The position numbers were made by a program, and so were the translations under genes. A model generated the notes under the pieces. That model searched no databases. It saw only the letters and a program-made list of their open reading frames with translations, and had not been told where the DNA came from. From contig BLXT01000492.1 of the NCBI GenBank assembly GCA_019648995.1, forward strand, positions 85,046-116,808: 31,763 nt of DNA, read 5' to 3'. Positions within the stretch are counted from its first letter, which is position 1. Each line of letters starts with the position of its first letter. Below, one piece after another: positions 9,666 through 20,110 of this stretch. This DNA comes from Plakobranchus ocellatus (taxonomy: Eukaryota; Mollusca; Gastropoda; Plakobranchidae).

Positions 9666-11165
9666 GCAGGAAATTGCTGAGCAAATACATTTCCTTCTGA
9701 ATTTCTTGTTAAGTTTGTTTTATAAAATGTAACAATTTTGTTTGCGTCAATATCCTCGGTGTTATTGATGATTTTATAACTTTCTATCAGATCTCCTCTA
9801 ATTTTCCTTCCCTTCAGAGAATACAGATTAGATATCTAACGTTTCATCATATCCCATCATATTCCACATCTTGACATTCCTTTAATATCTTAGTGGCTCT
9901 CCTTTGAGCATTTTCTAGAGCTACTGATTAACATTTCCCTGTAGGATACTATACAACATTATCATTCCAAAAGGGGCCTAAGAGAAGTTTTGTATAATTT
10001 CAGAAAGATAAATTTATCTTGAAAGGTAAAAGTTCTCTTTACAATTCTAATCATTAGGTTTCCTTTATTTCATATTCTCTGATTGTGAGGCCCAAAAGTC
10101 ATAATCCTGTCGAATGTCACTCCTAGGTCCTTTTCTTCTTCACATGTATTTATTGATTGTATCTTGTTGCCCATCGTCATTGTGCATTCATAACAAGGAT
10201 TCTGTTTGCCAATATGCACGTTTTGACATAATTAAGCTTTAATTCCATCGGTCAGACCATTCCTGTAATGTCTCTAAATCTTTTAGAATGACATTATGGT
10301 TCGCCGCATCATTATAAATTTTAGTATCATTTGCGAATTCTTTACATATATTGCATATTTTATCTGGCAGATCATTCACAAATATTCTAAACAGAATAGG
10401 ATTCAAGATATTATCTTGTAGAATACATATTTTCTCGATAAGCTGTCATCCGCACATACTCTTCGTGAACGATCTTGGAAGAAAATGTTTTTTTCCTCAG
10501 AACACCACCCTTAATGCCATAAGACTGGAGTTTTAAAATCAGTCGCATATGAGGAATAGAATCAAACGTTTTCTTGAAATCAAGATAAACAATATTAATT
10601 GGTATTATTAGTCATCCAACATGACAATGAAGTCTTCCATTTCTTCTAGTAATTGCGTTATACAAGAACGTCTCTATTCTGAAGCTATGATGACATTCTG
10701 TATATAATTTATTCCCTGTGAAATGATCCAGTATGGCATCTCTAATAATAAATACCAGTATCTTGCATGCTAAATATGTTAAGCTTCTTGGCCTAGAGTT
10801 GGAAGCATCCGATTTTGTTCCTTTCTTGAAAATTGCAGTTACTTCAGCATTTTTCAAGTCCTTTGGAAGTAATCCACTTTCCAATGACTTATTAAAAACC
10901 CGACTCAGTGATCCAAATATTTCCTTGCTTACCTACTTTAGTACTCAGAGTGGAATTTTATTCGTTTTATCGGCTTTATTGACACTCAAGGCCTGTAACT
11001 TCTCCTTTGGACAGTATGATGAGTTATTCTTGTTGTGTTAAATTCGCAGCCTTTCTTTACAGACGATAGGTTTTGTGTATTTTCTCTGTCAAAACATTTG
11101 CAAAGAAAGTATTTAGAGTTTTAGCTCTTTCCTCATTTGAAAGAGCTAGGGAAATAATTTGATGG

Positions 11166-11237
11166 GTTTTTTTTTTCGTTTGTTTGTTTGTTTGTTTGTT
11201 TTTTGTTTTTCGTTTTTTTTTTTTTTTTTTTTTTTAG
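11166..11237. repeat. T-rich / (TTTG)n tract
   Basis: Poly-T with about six TTTG units, lying inside the LINE remnant. It is a later expansion or insertion. Confidence 0.9.
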
Positions 11238-11395
11238 TACTTATGCCGACATTTGCTTTTATTTGTGCTTGAATTTTTTCTTTTTGAATTTCTTGGGGTG
11301 ATTTTCCTGTATTAGCAAGGCCTCTTTCATATTCTTTTCGAGTTTCCTCGATATAAATTTGCATTCACTTCTAGCTTTAATATAAAGTTTATAAT

Positions 11396-11495
11396 NNNNN
11401 NNNNNNNNNNNNNNNNNNNNNNNNNNNNNNNNNNNNNNNNNNNNNNNNNNNNNNNNNNNNNNNNNNNNNNNNNNNNNNNNNNNNNNNNNNNNNNN
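11396..11495. other. Assembly gap (100 N)
   Basis: Exactly 100 N, a placeholder length often used when the gap size is unknown. It falls inside the LINE remnant. Confidence 0.98.
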
Positions 11496-11700
11496 ATGCT
11501 TTTCTAATCTTTCTTTTCCATCCAATTAGGTTTTAGTTGGCTTCTTTAATGTGATTTTGATATAAAGGATGCAGTCATTCATCCTGGACCTTAGCTTAGG
11601 ATCTCTTGAAGGTAATTCCAAGACTGTAATATTAAAATCTGCCGTAGATGCCAGTCATGAGTCAGTGCATTTACATCTCGACAGAATTTATCATTCACTA

Positions 11701-11738
11701 AAAAAAAAATTAATTAATTAATTAATTAATTAATTAAG
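11701..11738. repeat. (TTAA)n microsatellite
   Basis: An A-run followed by about seven TTAA units. Confidence 0.95.
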
Positions 11739-11928
11739 CATAGCTTTCATCAAATTTACTTTTGTTGTGTGCACTTTTAGAAATCTTGCCAGTATCGCAT
11801 TCTTTTAAACGAGTAAAAAAAGACACAATTTAAACTTTCAAAATAACAAAGTACCGGTACTGTATTAGTTCATACCAATATGAAATTATAGAAACTAAAC
11901 TAGCAGGTAAATTATTGTTGGGGGTAAA

Positions 11929-12165
11929 TTATTGTGTTGAAAAACAATAGCGTAAATATACGGGGAAAGACGATCGTTCATTAATGTGTATCCCTTGTGG
12001 TTCTGTAGTTTTTAGAGTGTGAATCCAAAACGTTTCTTTGTGAAGTCTGCTGATGATGTCAGAGTGTGGTAGGTAATCGATAGCTATAATACTAAGATGG
12101 TTGATGTTATGATCTTTAAGGTCGAAATGTTTGGCCACTGGGGTGTCTCTGTCATTGTAAATTGT
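11929..12165 (-). pseudogene. Penelope-like element fragment, C-terminal GIY-YIG endonuclease
   Basis: On the minus strand a frame reads DTPVAKHFDLKDHNINHLS, then an IIAIDYLPHSD segment, then LHKETFWIHTLKTTEPQGI. This is the pattern of the C-terminal GIY-YIG endonuclease half in Penelope-like retroelements: a conserved xPVAxHF-xxxxH block, then a catalytic Glu before FWI, then TLxPxGIN. The N-terminal GIY...YIG half and the reverse transcriptase are missing. Upstream of about 12165 the frame runs into the ~180-bp repeat, so this is a 5'-truncated or rearranged copy. Family assignment is by motif memory, not a search. Confidence 0.7.
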
Positions 12166-12169
12166 AAAA

Positions 12170-12350
12170 TATATTTTATATATGATTCTTTGCTTAGGGA
12201 GTATATATAGTTTTTTATTTGTGATCGTCATTTTTTAATTTTTTTTTTTTTTTTTTATAAAGCCTAAAGGCCGAAACGTTGTTACGTATACCCTGTATTG
12301 ATTAATTTGTTCTTATAAGTTTGAGTTGGTGGTTGTATTCTTTTAGTATA
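12170..12350. repeat. ~180-bp dispersed repeat, copy B
   Basis: Partner of 9480-9665 in the same orientation, about 2.7 kb apart. It includes a T-run of about 20, then ATAAAGCCTAAAGGCCGAAA and CGTTGTTACG. The GCC-TAAA-GGC hairpin followed by CGAAAC resembles stem II plus the GAAA core of a hammerhead ribozyme. The CTGATGA half is not intact. Penelope-like elements are known to carry hammerhead motifs in their terminal repeats. Confidence 0.65.
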
Positions 12351-12544
12351 TTTATTTCATTTCCTTCAACCACCCTTGCATCTTCACGATCCTAAAACTT
12401 TCTTATTTTTCTGGGAGTGCGGTACTTGTAGGCCTATACTTTTTTTTTTTACTTCTAGTAGAAGTAAATCTAATTGTTACGTGCACTTTATTTTGCACTA
12501 TTGTATTATTATAGACCTGTAAAATTTGATCAAACTCCAACCCC

Positions 12545-12547
<3 letters not shown>

Positions 12548-12599
<52 letters not shown>
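12548..12599. repeat. (TC)n microsatellite
   Basis: About 24 TC units with one TTT interruption near the end. Confidence 0.95.
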
Positions 12600-13340
12600 G
12601 CCAAGCCTGCTGACCACAGAATAAGAATAGACGATCAAGTCTTTAGTGGTAAACATAGTCACAAGCAAAGGAATTAGATTTTAAGAACGAGTAAACTCCC
12701 TTGTCTGAACATTCCAGGTCTTTATTAAGGTTTTTAGTCTTTTTCGTTCGGGAAAAAAAAGGAAAAAGTAATTTATAGAGCAAAATAACCTTTGCAAATA
12801 TCTAACCGTTAGAGACTCGTAGATCTAGGTAACTTTTGCTCCACCACCCAGAATTGAAAAAGTGTTTTTTTTTTCAGATCCTAAATAAACATTCTAGAAT
12901 GTTTTCCAGAATTTATGGAACTTGTGTTGGTGAATTGGTTAGCAAATAGAAAACCATTGATCTATCTGTAGCTTGTATAGAGCGAACCTGAGAAGCCCCA
13001 CCAGAGTGAGGTTTAAAAACCTAGGCGAGAGTGATTGTTGGAAGTCTCTGCCTAGACAAGCAGGAATTATGACAAAACATAGACCTGGTTCTCTTTTTTT
13101 TTTTTTTTTAAATATAGAATCATAATGAGACCAGATGCTGCTCTCCATGTAAAGAACAATAATCCTTTGTTTGGCAGCTCTAACCTCATCCCGATTTGTG
13201 CTGCCGCAAGGCCCTGCGGTGAATTTGTGCGAGTATCGTATATTGTGACATTGCGCTGGATAGATTTTCTTGAAGGAGAGAGATATTGAGTGGTTTATGA
13301 ATACTGTAGGGCATTAATTGATCACTTATTCTGAAACATA
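12600..13340. other. Non-coding stretch
   Basis: No gene recognised. It contains an 18-bp perfect palindrome (AAACATTCTAGAATGTTT, 12887-12904) next to a second TTCnnGAA (12904-12911), and poly-T at 13094-13109. Confidence 0.5.
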
Positions 13341-13469
13341 GAAGAAAGGGAGAGGGACAAAAAGTGAGAGAGTGAGAAAGATAGAAAGAGAGAGAGACAG
13401 TGAGAAATAGAGAGAGAAACAGAGAGATTGAGATAGATAAAAGGAGATCTAAATATAAAAGAGAGATAG

Positions 13470-13526
<57 letters not shown>

Positions 13527-13540
13527 TAGAGAGAGATAAT
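13341..13540. repeat. GA/GATA-rich low-complexity block
   Basis: An imperfect GAGA-rich region with GATAGATAGATA at about 13467-13486, then (GA)n at about 13487-13521. Frames through it on the minus strand are serine/leucine artefacts. Confidence 0.9.
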
Positions 13541-14202
13541 CAATTAAATAACAGGCTTGCTCAGCAGGCCAAATAAATAGAAAACACACTGAGCGTAGGA
13601 AAAGGTCAAGGATGGGAAAAGAACGTGACAAGAAGCAGACCAGAAAGACGATGATAGAGAGAAAAAAATGGCAAAAACACCAGTGGATAGACCAGATCAT
13701 TGCGAAAGACAGGAAGAAGGGGGAAGGGGACGTTGGTGATGGGAACAGGGTGGAACAATCAATAAAAAGTGTTTCGAAGGGACGGCCGTATATTATGCAT
13801 GCATTTGCCCATTTGCATTGTGTGCAAAAGAGGGATTAAGTTATAATTTTAAAATGTCACCTTGCCTCAGACCAAGCTCTATATTCTGGTCTTTAACCGC
13901 TGAATGGCGAACAAACATTAGGCCTACCTTCTATTGAAATAGAGATGAATGATAAGTGGGTACCAGGCAGGCAGGTTTCCCACCATTCTCTCACTGACTG
14001 ATGCAGATCTGCAATCATGAATTTGTACAGATCTGATACCCTTTCTACTCTCGCAATTTTTCCTCCGAGTTATCATTTTTTTTTTTTTTTTTTGACCTTG
14101 GATTATCTGAGTAAATTATGTCAGCATTACACATATAGATCTAGCCTATACCCTGCTGTGTGTAGCTTTTACTTCTGCTTTTAAAGTCGGGATTTTATAT
14201 AT
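13541..14202. other. Non-coding stretch
   Basis: A 75-codon lysine-rich plus-strand frame (13612-13839) borders the GA block and lacks any recognisable domain. I do not call it a gene. Poly-T at 14076-14093. Confidence 0.4.
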
Positions 14203-14345
14203 ATAGCCTGGCCACAACAGAGTGATCCAGGCTTTCAGGTCCTTCATTTGGCCAGGGCACCGGTGGTGCATCTCGAACCCGCGACATAAAGGTCCATACA
14301 GATATCAGGGCGGGTTCGCTATTCACTGTGCCTCTACACCCCTCT
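14203..14345 (-). mobile_element. tRNA-derived SINE, copy 3
   Basis: In plus orientation: TATAGCCTGGCCACAACAGA, GTGATCCAGGCTTTCAGGTCC, then CTCGAACCCGCGACA (inverted B box at about 14272-14286) and GGGCGGGTTCGCTATTCACTG (inverted A-box region). This copy keeps the ATATA-GCCTGGCCACAAC end that marks the 3' tail of the family. Confidence 0.8.
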
Positions 14346-15052
14346 CCCTTTTTTTAAAAACATTTCCCCTACTTTGGCACTCATAAAATTTCTCCGCTTG
14401 GATGCATCTTAAATGTTATGACGATGACTATCAGCCAGTAGAGCGTTTCCTTCACACAGTACCAGTTCAAATTTCTTACATAAATTCCTCTGTGTAAAAT
14501 TTCATAAATTATGGCAGGGTAACATATTTTGGCTAACGCAGTGTAGGGAGGCCATTGCCATTATTGACACATCTTGCGCTAACTGGTAGTGGTTATGAAG
14601 TAACAAAAGAAACAATGACAATATTAGATAGTAAAGAATCAACAGTATTCGAAGGACACAATGGACAAAGCGGGCCTGTTGCCAATTGCATAATTTTGAA
14701 ATGTATCCCCTAACCCATAGCTTTGTAATTTCCTTTCATTCAAAGAGGAAAAAAAACAATGATAGGCCCACAATAGGATCAGTTCTCTCACTTTAAATTA
14801 GCATTTTAAAATAGCAGTCTCTTAATAAAAAAACATTTATATATATCTTTCTAATTTAATTTTAAAATGAAACATCGAAAAAGTTGTCAAATGTGGCGAG
14901 TCTGCTAGTGTCATTGAGCTCTTTATTTTAAAAAATTGAAAAATAGAAACGGCCATGGTGGGGCCATTGCAGTGTCATTACAAGTAATACTTTTTTCCTT
15001 AATAGATTGCAAATGATGTATTTTTCCTTGACCGATTTATTTTATGTGCATA
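14346..15052. other. AT-rich non-coding stretch
   Basis: The interval between SINE copies 3 and 4. No gene, exon or repeat is recognised. Confidence 0.5.
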
Positions 15053-15192
15053 TAGCCCGTTCACAAAAAAGCGATCCCAGCCTTTAAGGCCTCGGTCAGA
15101 TTAGAGCGTCTGTGTTCGGTTTGAACTCGCAACAAAAAGTCCCTAAAAATATCGGGGCGGGTTCGGTGGCCAATGTGCCACTTCTACTACCA
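15053..15192 (-). mobile_element. tRNA-derived SINE, copy 4
   Basis: In plus orientation: CATATAGCCCGTTCACAA, GCGATCCCAGCCTTTAAGGCC, TTTGAACTCGCAACA (degraded inverted B box) and CGGGGCGGGTTCGGTGGCC. More diverged than copies 1, 3 and 5. Confidence 0.7.
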
Positions 15193-16364
15193 GTATTTCT
15201 AGAGGATTTAGTAAAACCATGCAGAGGTGGACAAAATTGTCAGCCTAATAATTAATTTGAAAACTTTGAAGAGAGACACAACGATTGGAAGCATACCTGT
15301 GTAACAAAATTATAAGCCTTGAAAGTATCCAAGCAGGAAGGCTGTATGTTGCTATGACAAAACGCTGCCATATCCACCTATGCATGGAGATATGATATTG
15401 AAGAATACGTGACCAAATTACAATGGATTAAATTTTTACCTGTTACTTTGGAGTGTTTTGGTTTTTTTTTTTTTTTAATTTAAACTTCCAAGGTTGATAT
15501 GCATAAGGGTTACAAAATGTTAAGTTCATCGTTACGGGCATTTGATTTGCGGTCACCTAAATTTAACGCAGTGTTAACGCATGCCACTTCTAGTGAAGAG
15601 AAACAGGGAAATGTTTTTTCCGTTTATTTTTGTGTGTTTTTGCTGACTGTGATTTTGCCTTTTTAAAAGTTTTTCATAATTAATTTCGGACCATGTTTGC
15701 TCTATGGAGTTTCAGCATGGTTGGTTCCGTTCAGTGTAATCGGAATGGTAGCGCTGTAAGGGCTAGCTGTGTTGCACTATCGTTTCTTGGTTTGTTTTGT
15801 TTTCGATAGAAGAAGAATATTTTATATAAGAAAACTAGTAACACATTGTTTTTGTTACCTGACATTATAAAATGAATGTTATGTCAATCACCGACAAGCA
15901 GTTTGATATCAATGTCAATAGCACAAAGAGACATTTAAAGTCATTCTCGGTGATGCAAGAAATGAAATAATAGGACAGTCAAAAGTATGGCGAACTATTT
16001 TTCAAAAATAACGCATGTGTACATAATATTAAAAGTAAAGGCACAATAAGGTGTAGTTTTAGAACTGCCAAGTATCATTCAAGATCTGCATCAAGCTTTC
16101 ACTGAGGAGAATGGAAAGGAAAAGCTCTGTATGATTCATTCATATCGTCTTACTATAAGGAGCTACGGACTTTTCTTCTCCCTCCTTGCACAGTGCCTTC
16201 TAGGTTATATTTGTAAGATTAGAGGGCGTTGCAATATTATGTTTTTTGAAATAGAAATTTTTTGTCAAGATATATAAAAACATAGCATAGGTTTACTGAG
16301 AACGGTGTAATATGCCTTTTGGAATAGAAATTAATTTCATCATGTCAGTTAAGACCATAGATTA
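15193..16364. other. AT-rich non-coding stretch
   Basis: About 1.2 kb with no supported gene. It includes a T-run at 15460-15475. Nothing else is recognised. Confidence 0.5.
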
Positions 16365-16368
16365 CAAA

Positions 16369-16680
16369 TACCAATTTAATATGTTACGAAGAGCAAAAAT
16401 GCCAAATAAATATGGGGAAAGAGCTTAAAGGTGTGTTTGATAATTATGTTACGTACGAAGAATCAAACTGCCAAATTAATATGCTACAATCAACTTTAAT
16501 GCTAAATTAGTGTGTTACGAACTATCAAAATGCCAAGTCAATAATATATTACATTCAACTTAAACGCCAAAGCAGTATGTTAAGAAAATTCAAAATGCCA
16601 AATCAATGATACGTTACATTCAGCTTAAATGTTAAATTAATGTTATGTTCAGCCAAAATGCCAAATCAATATGTTGACGA
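16369..16680. repeat. Diverged minisatellite with alternating ~30-bp units
   Basis: About nine units centred on (A/T)TGCCAAATCAATATGTTAC. Two variants alternate: an A type starting CAAAATGCCAAATCAAT and a B type starting CTTAAATGCTAAATTAAT. Unit starts fall near 16369, 16403, 16467, 16497, 16528, 16561, 16589, 16624 and 16653. Spacing is 28-35 bp in the main part, giving a ~62-bp dimer. Confidence 0.7.
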
Positions 16681-16689
16681 GATATAAAC

Positions 16690-18180
16690 CATAAGCTGTA
16701 AGTTATAAAAATGAGTGAGAAGACCTAAATAGGTGAATGAGTGTTTTTGAAAAATTGTGCAGTTAAATTCATTACTGGTTGTCGCCTACAAATTAAGCTT
16801 AGTATCATTGATTTTCTAAATTGTGAAGCATCATAAAAAGGTTTAGTAACTTCTCAAAGTACTTAGCTATTGCCCATACGCTAAATCTAAGCCTACTGAA
16901 AGCAGCTTTGATTCAATGATTTCTTGATGTCACAAATTTTGTTTCGCTTTTCTCTGCGTTTTTTAAAAGCAAGGTTTTTTTTCTTTTCGTTTTTTTTTCT
17001 TTGATGCCATATTTAAGTCTGTCTTTGTTTAACTCTTTCAGTACTTCCCAATTTTAGGGTCGGCAGCCAACTAAAACTTATCAGAGTGATTTTAGAGTTA
17101 TATAAAGAGTTTTTAGGTGAGGATTCTAAATTTTCTTTTTCTCAACTTAAACTCATAACCAATCTGCCCTCTATGTTCTATGGCTAGAAACCTTGGTCAA
17201 ATTGTCTCCAAGGGTTAATACAGATTGGCCATGGGTATCTTAGTTTGACAAAAAAATTCCCTTCCCATTTAATCGATCGGTGTTCAGTAGTTGTACATAG
17301 CAATACTTGACAATAGCCACGGTTAGCTCTGTTAAGATCGAAATAAACAGCCGGAAATTTTAAAGAAAAAAAATGGAAAGAATAGAGAACAGAAAAGAAA
17401 GCGCAAGATATAGCGAGAACGTAGCGGGAACTTATGGGTCTGAGATAACGCACAGATTGCCTTGATGTATGCAAGATGAGCAATGGCAGGTACCCGTCTA
17501 ATACCAGTCACATATCCATGCGTTCAGACGAGAGACTCAAAACTTAGCAGGCCATTTGAAAAGCGATCACGATTCATCACAGATGTTGGTAAAAAATGAC
17601 AAGATGTTCTAAAAGATACTACACTGCAGTAAATTAAGAACAAGTCTAACTAGGATGCCACACTTGAAATGATGATAATTAATTACTTTTGTCAGGGCGG
17701 TTTTTTACACTAACATTGTGATGTTAATCTTGTGCTTGTAAGCCCCTCTTATGCTTCATTGAAGAATTCAGCTGGTATAAAAACAAGCATGCTACAGGGA
17801 TTTTAAGGCGCTGAACTTGGTGAAAAATCTTCTGAATGCAACAACAGTTTTAAAATATATATATATTTTTAAAATTATTATTTGAACACAGTTTTTAAAA
17901 CATTCTAACACGCCGTTTTTGGTGTTGTCAAATACAAAGAACGATAAGTCTAGAAATATTTTTCAGAAATAATCTTTTGCTAATTGCCTCCCCTTTACAT
18001 ACTAGCTTATCTCTCCAACAGATCCTGATTCTCCTTGGACTCCAGGTGATCCTATTTGTTCGAGGAAATTTTGTCCATCTTAAATTTTTTTATTCTTCTG
18101 AAGAAAAAGAAGAAAGAAAAGGAAAACACATAAAGAAAAGTACATTCTTTTAATAAAGGATATTTTATATATCATTGAGG
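16690..18180. other. Non-coding stretch with one possible TTAA-bounded MITE
   Basis: No gene recognised. The span 17029-17218 runs from TTAACTCTTTC to AAGGGTTAA and could be a ~180-bp piggyBac-like MITE with a short terminal inverted repeat. The match (about 8 of 9 bases) is too short to be sure. Confidence 0.35.
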
Positions 18181-19584
18181 ATTTCAATGAAAAGATGGGG
18201 ACAAGGAAAGTTCTACACTCTGCCTAGTAGTGACCGCCAGAGAGGCGGGTATAACAACACAGGCATGTAGCAACGTCCAGATAAAGAGAACAGCACGCTG
18301 GAGAGAAAAGGATAAAAATAAGAAGCTGAATGGTTCATTAAAACTCAAGCCCTTTTTGTTGGGGCAAAGCTTTTTTTTAAAATCTTTTAAATGCCTTTAT
18401 GTAAGACTAAAGTTTTATTTTATTTTATTTCATTTTTTTTTATGTGCCCTTTTGCAAGGTTTTGCAAGTGAGCTTTTCTATACATTATTTCAATGAAATT
18501 TTGCACAACTTCTATTTAAAATAGCAATCCTTAAAACTGTTGGTTTGTTGGTCTACGTCCCAGCCACAAAGTAATTAAGTACAGGTTCCATCAAAAAAGA
18601 AAAAAAAAAAAAAGAAGATTTATGACCAATTAATTAATATTGTTTGCTCATTCTCTGTTTTTGTACGACAAAAATTTTTTCTCTTTCTTAAAGTGACTAC
18701 AGCACGTGAGGCAATCAGGAATAAAGAGATACAAATCGGATTGTTTCCTTTCATTAAGCTTTTCAATAATATTTATAAATTGTTATGTTACCTTAACAAT
18801 TCTTTTAACAAGTAGTTGCCCGGGAATTAAGTGAATATTTCATTGCTAATACACAGCATCCGATACTTGGTCTATATCATTCAGGCCTAAAGTAAAATCG
18901 CAGACGCGAAATGCATGAGCATCTAAAGACTCCAATAGAAAAATAGGATAAGTCACAAAAATGAGAAGTGGAGAAATCAAGAATACAAAGTTTGCAAGTT
19001 TTATTATTTTTTTTTTCATTTTATAGCGATTTTAAAAGAGTTAATTGTGGTGGACTTAACTGTTTTATCCATATGACTGATGATGGAAACAAACTACTGT
19101 ATACAAAGAATGTGGCTAAGGAGATAACTTAATTTTTGCAAAAATATGACTTATCTGGTTTTTCCACTGGAGTCTTCATCTGTTTCTTAACTATTTTCTG
19201 CATAAAAATTGTATTTTTTAAAATTAAAACTATGTTTTGCATACCTATAAGATCGCATTACCGGTATACAATATTTGCTGAATGCTTGACTTTTGTCCTG
19301 TTGTGTTCTCAGAGGTAAAAGGTGATTCTCTCAAACTTTCGTGTTTAAATATGTTGATGCACGAATCTATGATGTCTGAAAGTTATTCAAGACAATTGAA
19401 ATTACATTTAAAAAATAAACTAACTTTCTTAGTATTCTACAGACTTCGCGAATAATGTCTTAAACTTTAATAATGTTTATGCTTTGCTTTTTCTTTTTTT
19501 TTTCTTAATTTGGATTTTGTTTTTCGTTCACACCATATCAGCTACCATTTTTCACATAAATAATAAAATGGTAAATGCTAAATT
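18181..19584. other. AT-rich non-coding stretch
   Basis: No gene recognised. An 88-codon frame at 18230-18496 lacks any domain and ends in Phe-rich low-complexity sequence. Poly-A at 18599-18613. Confidence 0.4.
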
Positions 19585-19679
19585 TCAATTGAGCAAGAGA
19601 CCTAGACCCTCTTGACTTTGGAAAAAGGAATAATCGTTGCAAAAAAAAAGCTTTGATATCTGATCGAATTTGGCGATAC

Positions 19680-20110
19680 TGCTGATCAAAGTAAGAGGAA
19701 GCTTTCGTGGGTTATGTGGGCGGCAACAGTTTGATTTACACAGGAGCAACCGAGCTGGAATAAGAAGGCAAGTTTTACCTCGACAGCTGTAAGAAGCCTG
19801 TTTCTGCCGCGCCCCTAAGTGTAAAAACTGTGGCAGTCCTATAACTACTATAGAAGAAAGTAGCACTGCGTGCACATCTCTTTTCGACGCATAAGGGAAA
19901 GCCCAAACTGGAGGCGACGCGACTTGTAATAGCCGACAAGACGGACTGTGTGTCGCAGTTGCTGTGCTTTAATCAACTATAAGTAGGCCTGATAATTTGC
20001 CTAACAAGACTGGCCTTGTGACATCGACTGTCACAAAAACGCCAGACACACTCTGTAGTAAGATACCTGCTTGGGAAATCTCCGATTGTCGGAATCAAGA
20101 TACAGTTGAA
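19680..20110. other. Locally GC- and CpG-richer segment of unknown role
   Basis: This stands out from AT-rich surroundings by repeated CGs (for example CTGCCGCGCCCC and GGCGACGCGAC). It carries a short inverted repeat GTGACA-TCGAC-TGTCAC at 20018-20034. A 96-codon minus-strand frame (19585-19875) crosses part of it but has no recognisable domain. It could be a promoter, an exon of a non-coding RNA or an old repeat. Confidence 0.35.

Larger units (their letters stand above)
9667..11600 (-). pseudogene. Broken CR1/Jockey-like non-LTR retrotransposon (reverse transcriptase)
   Basis: Read on the minus strand in several frames. N-terminal linker KFISRKLEKNMKEALL and PKKFKKK lie near 11270-11365. 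Fingers/palm sequence PKDLKNAEVTAIFKKGTKSD, then SRPRSLTYLACKIL and a FIIRDAILDHF segment, lies at 10700-10870. Motif A, YLDFKKTFDSIPH, is near 10550-10600. The next motif (NILNPILFRIFVNDLPDKI) is near 10370-10430. The catalytic FADD box reads FANDTKIY (about 10315-10338), with Asp replaced by Asn. The C-terminal LYKTSLRPLLE segment is near 9970-10000. In-frame stops and frameshifts are frequent and a 100-bp gap interrupts it, so it cannot be active. The motif set fits the CR1/Jockey group of LINEs; the exact clade is uncertain. Confidence 0.85.

Noticed and set aside
11177..11237. Poly(A)-tail signature of a separate retroposon
   Set aside because: The T-rich run interrupts the LINE remnant. 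No target-site duplication was seen around it.
13612..13839. 75-codon basic plus-strand frame
   Set aside because: It adjoins the GA/GATA repeat block and has no domain or context.
16369..16680. CRISPR array
   Set aside because: Units are diverged and contiguous with no unique spacers, and the sequence is eukaryotic.
19585..19875. 96-codon minus-strand frame as an exon
   Set aside because: No domain, and no convincing splice sites at its edges.
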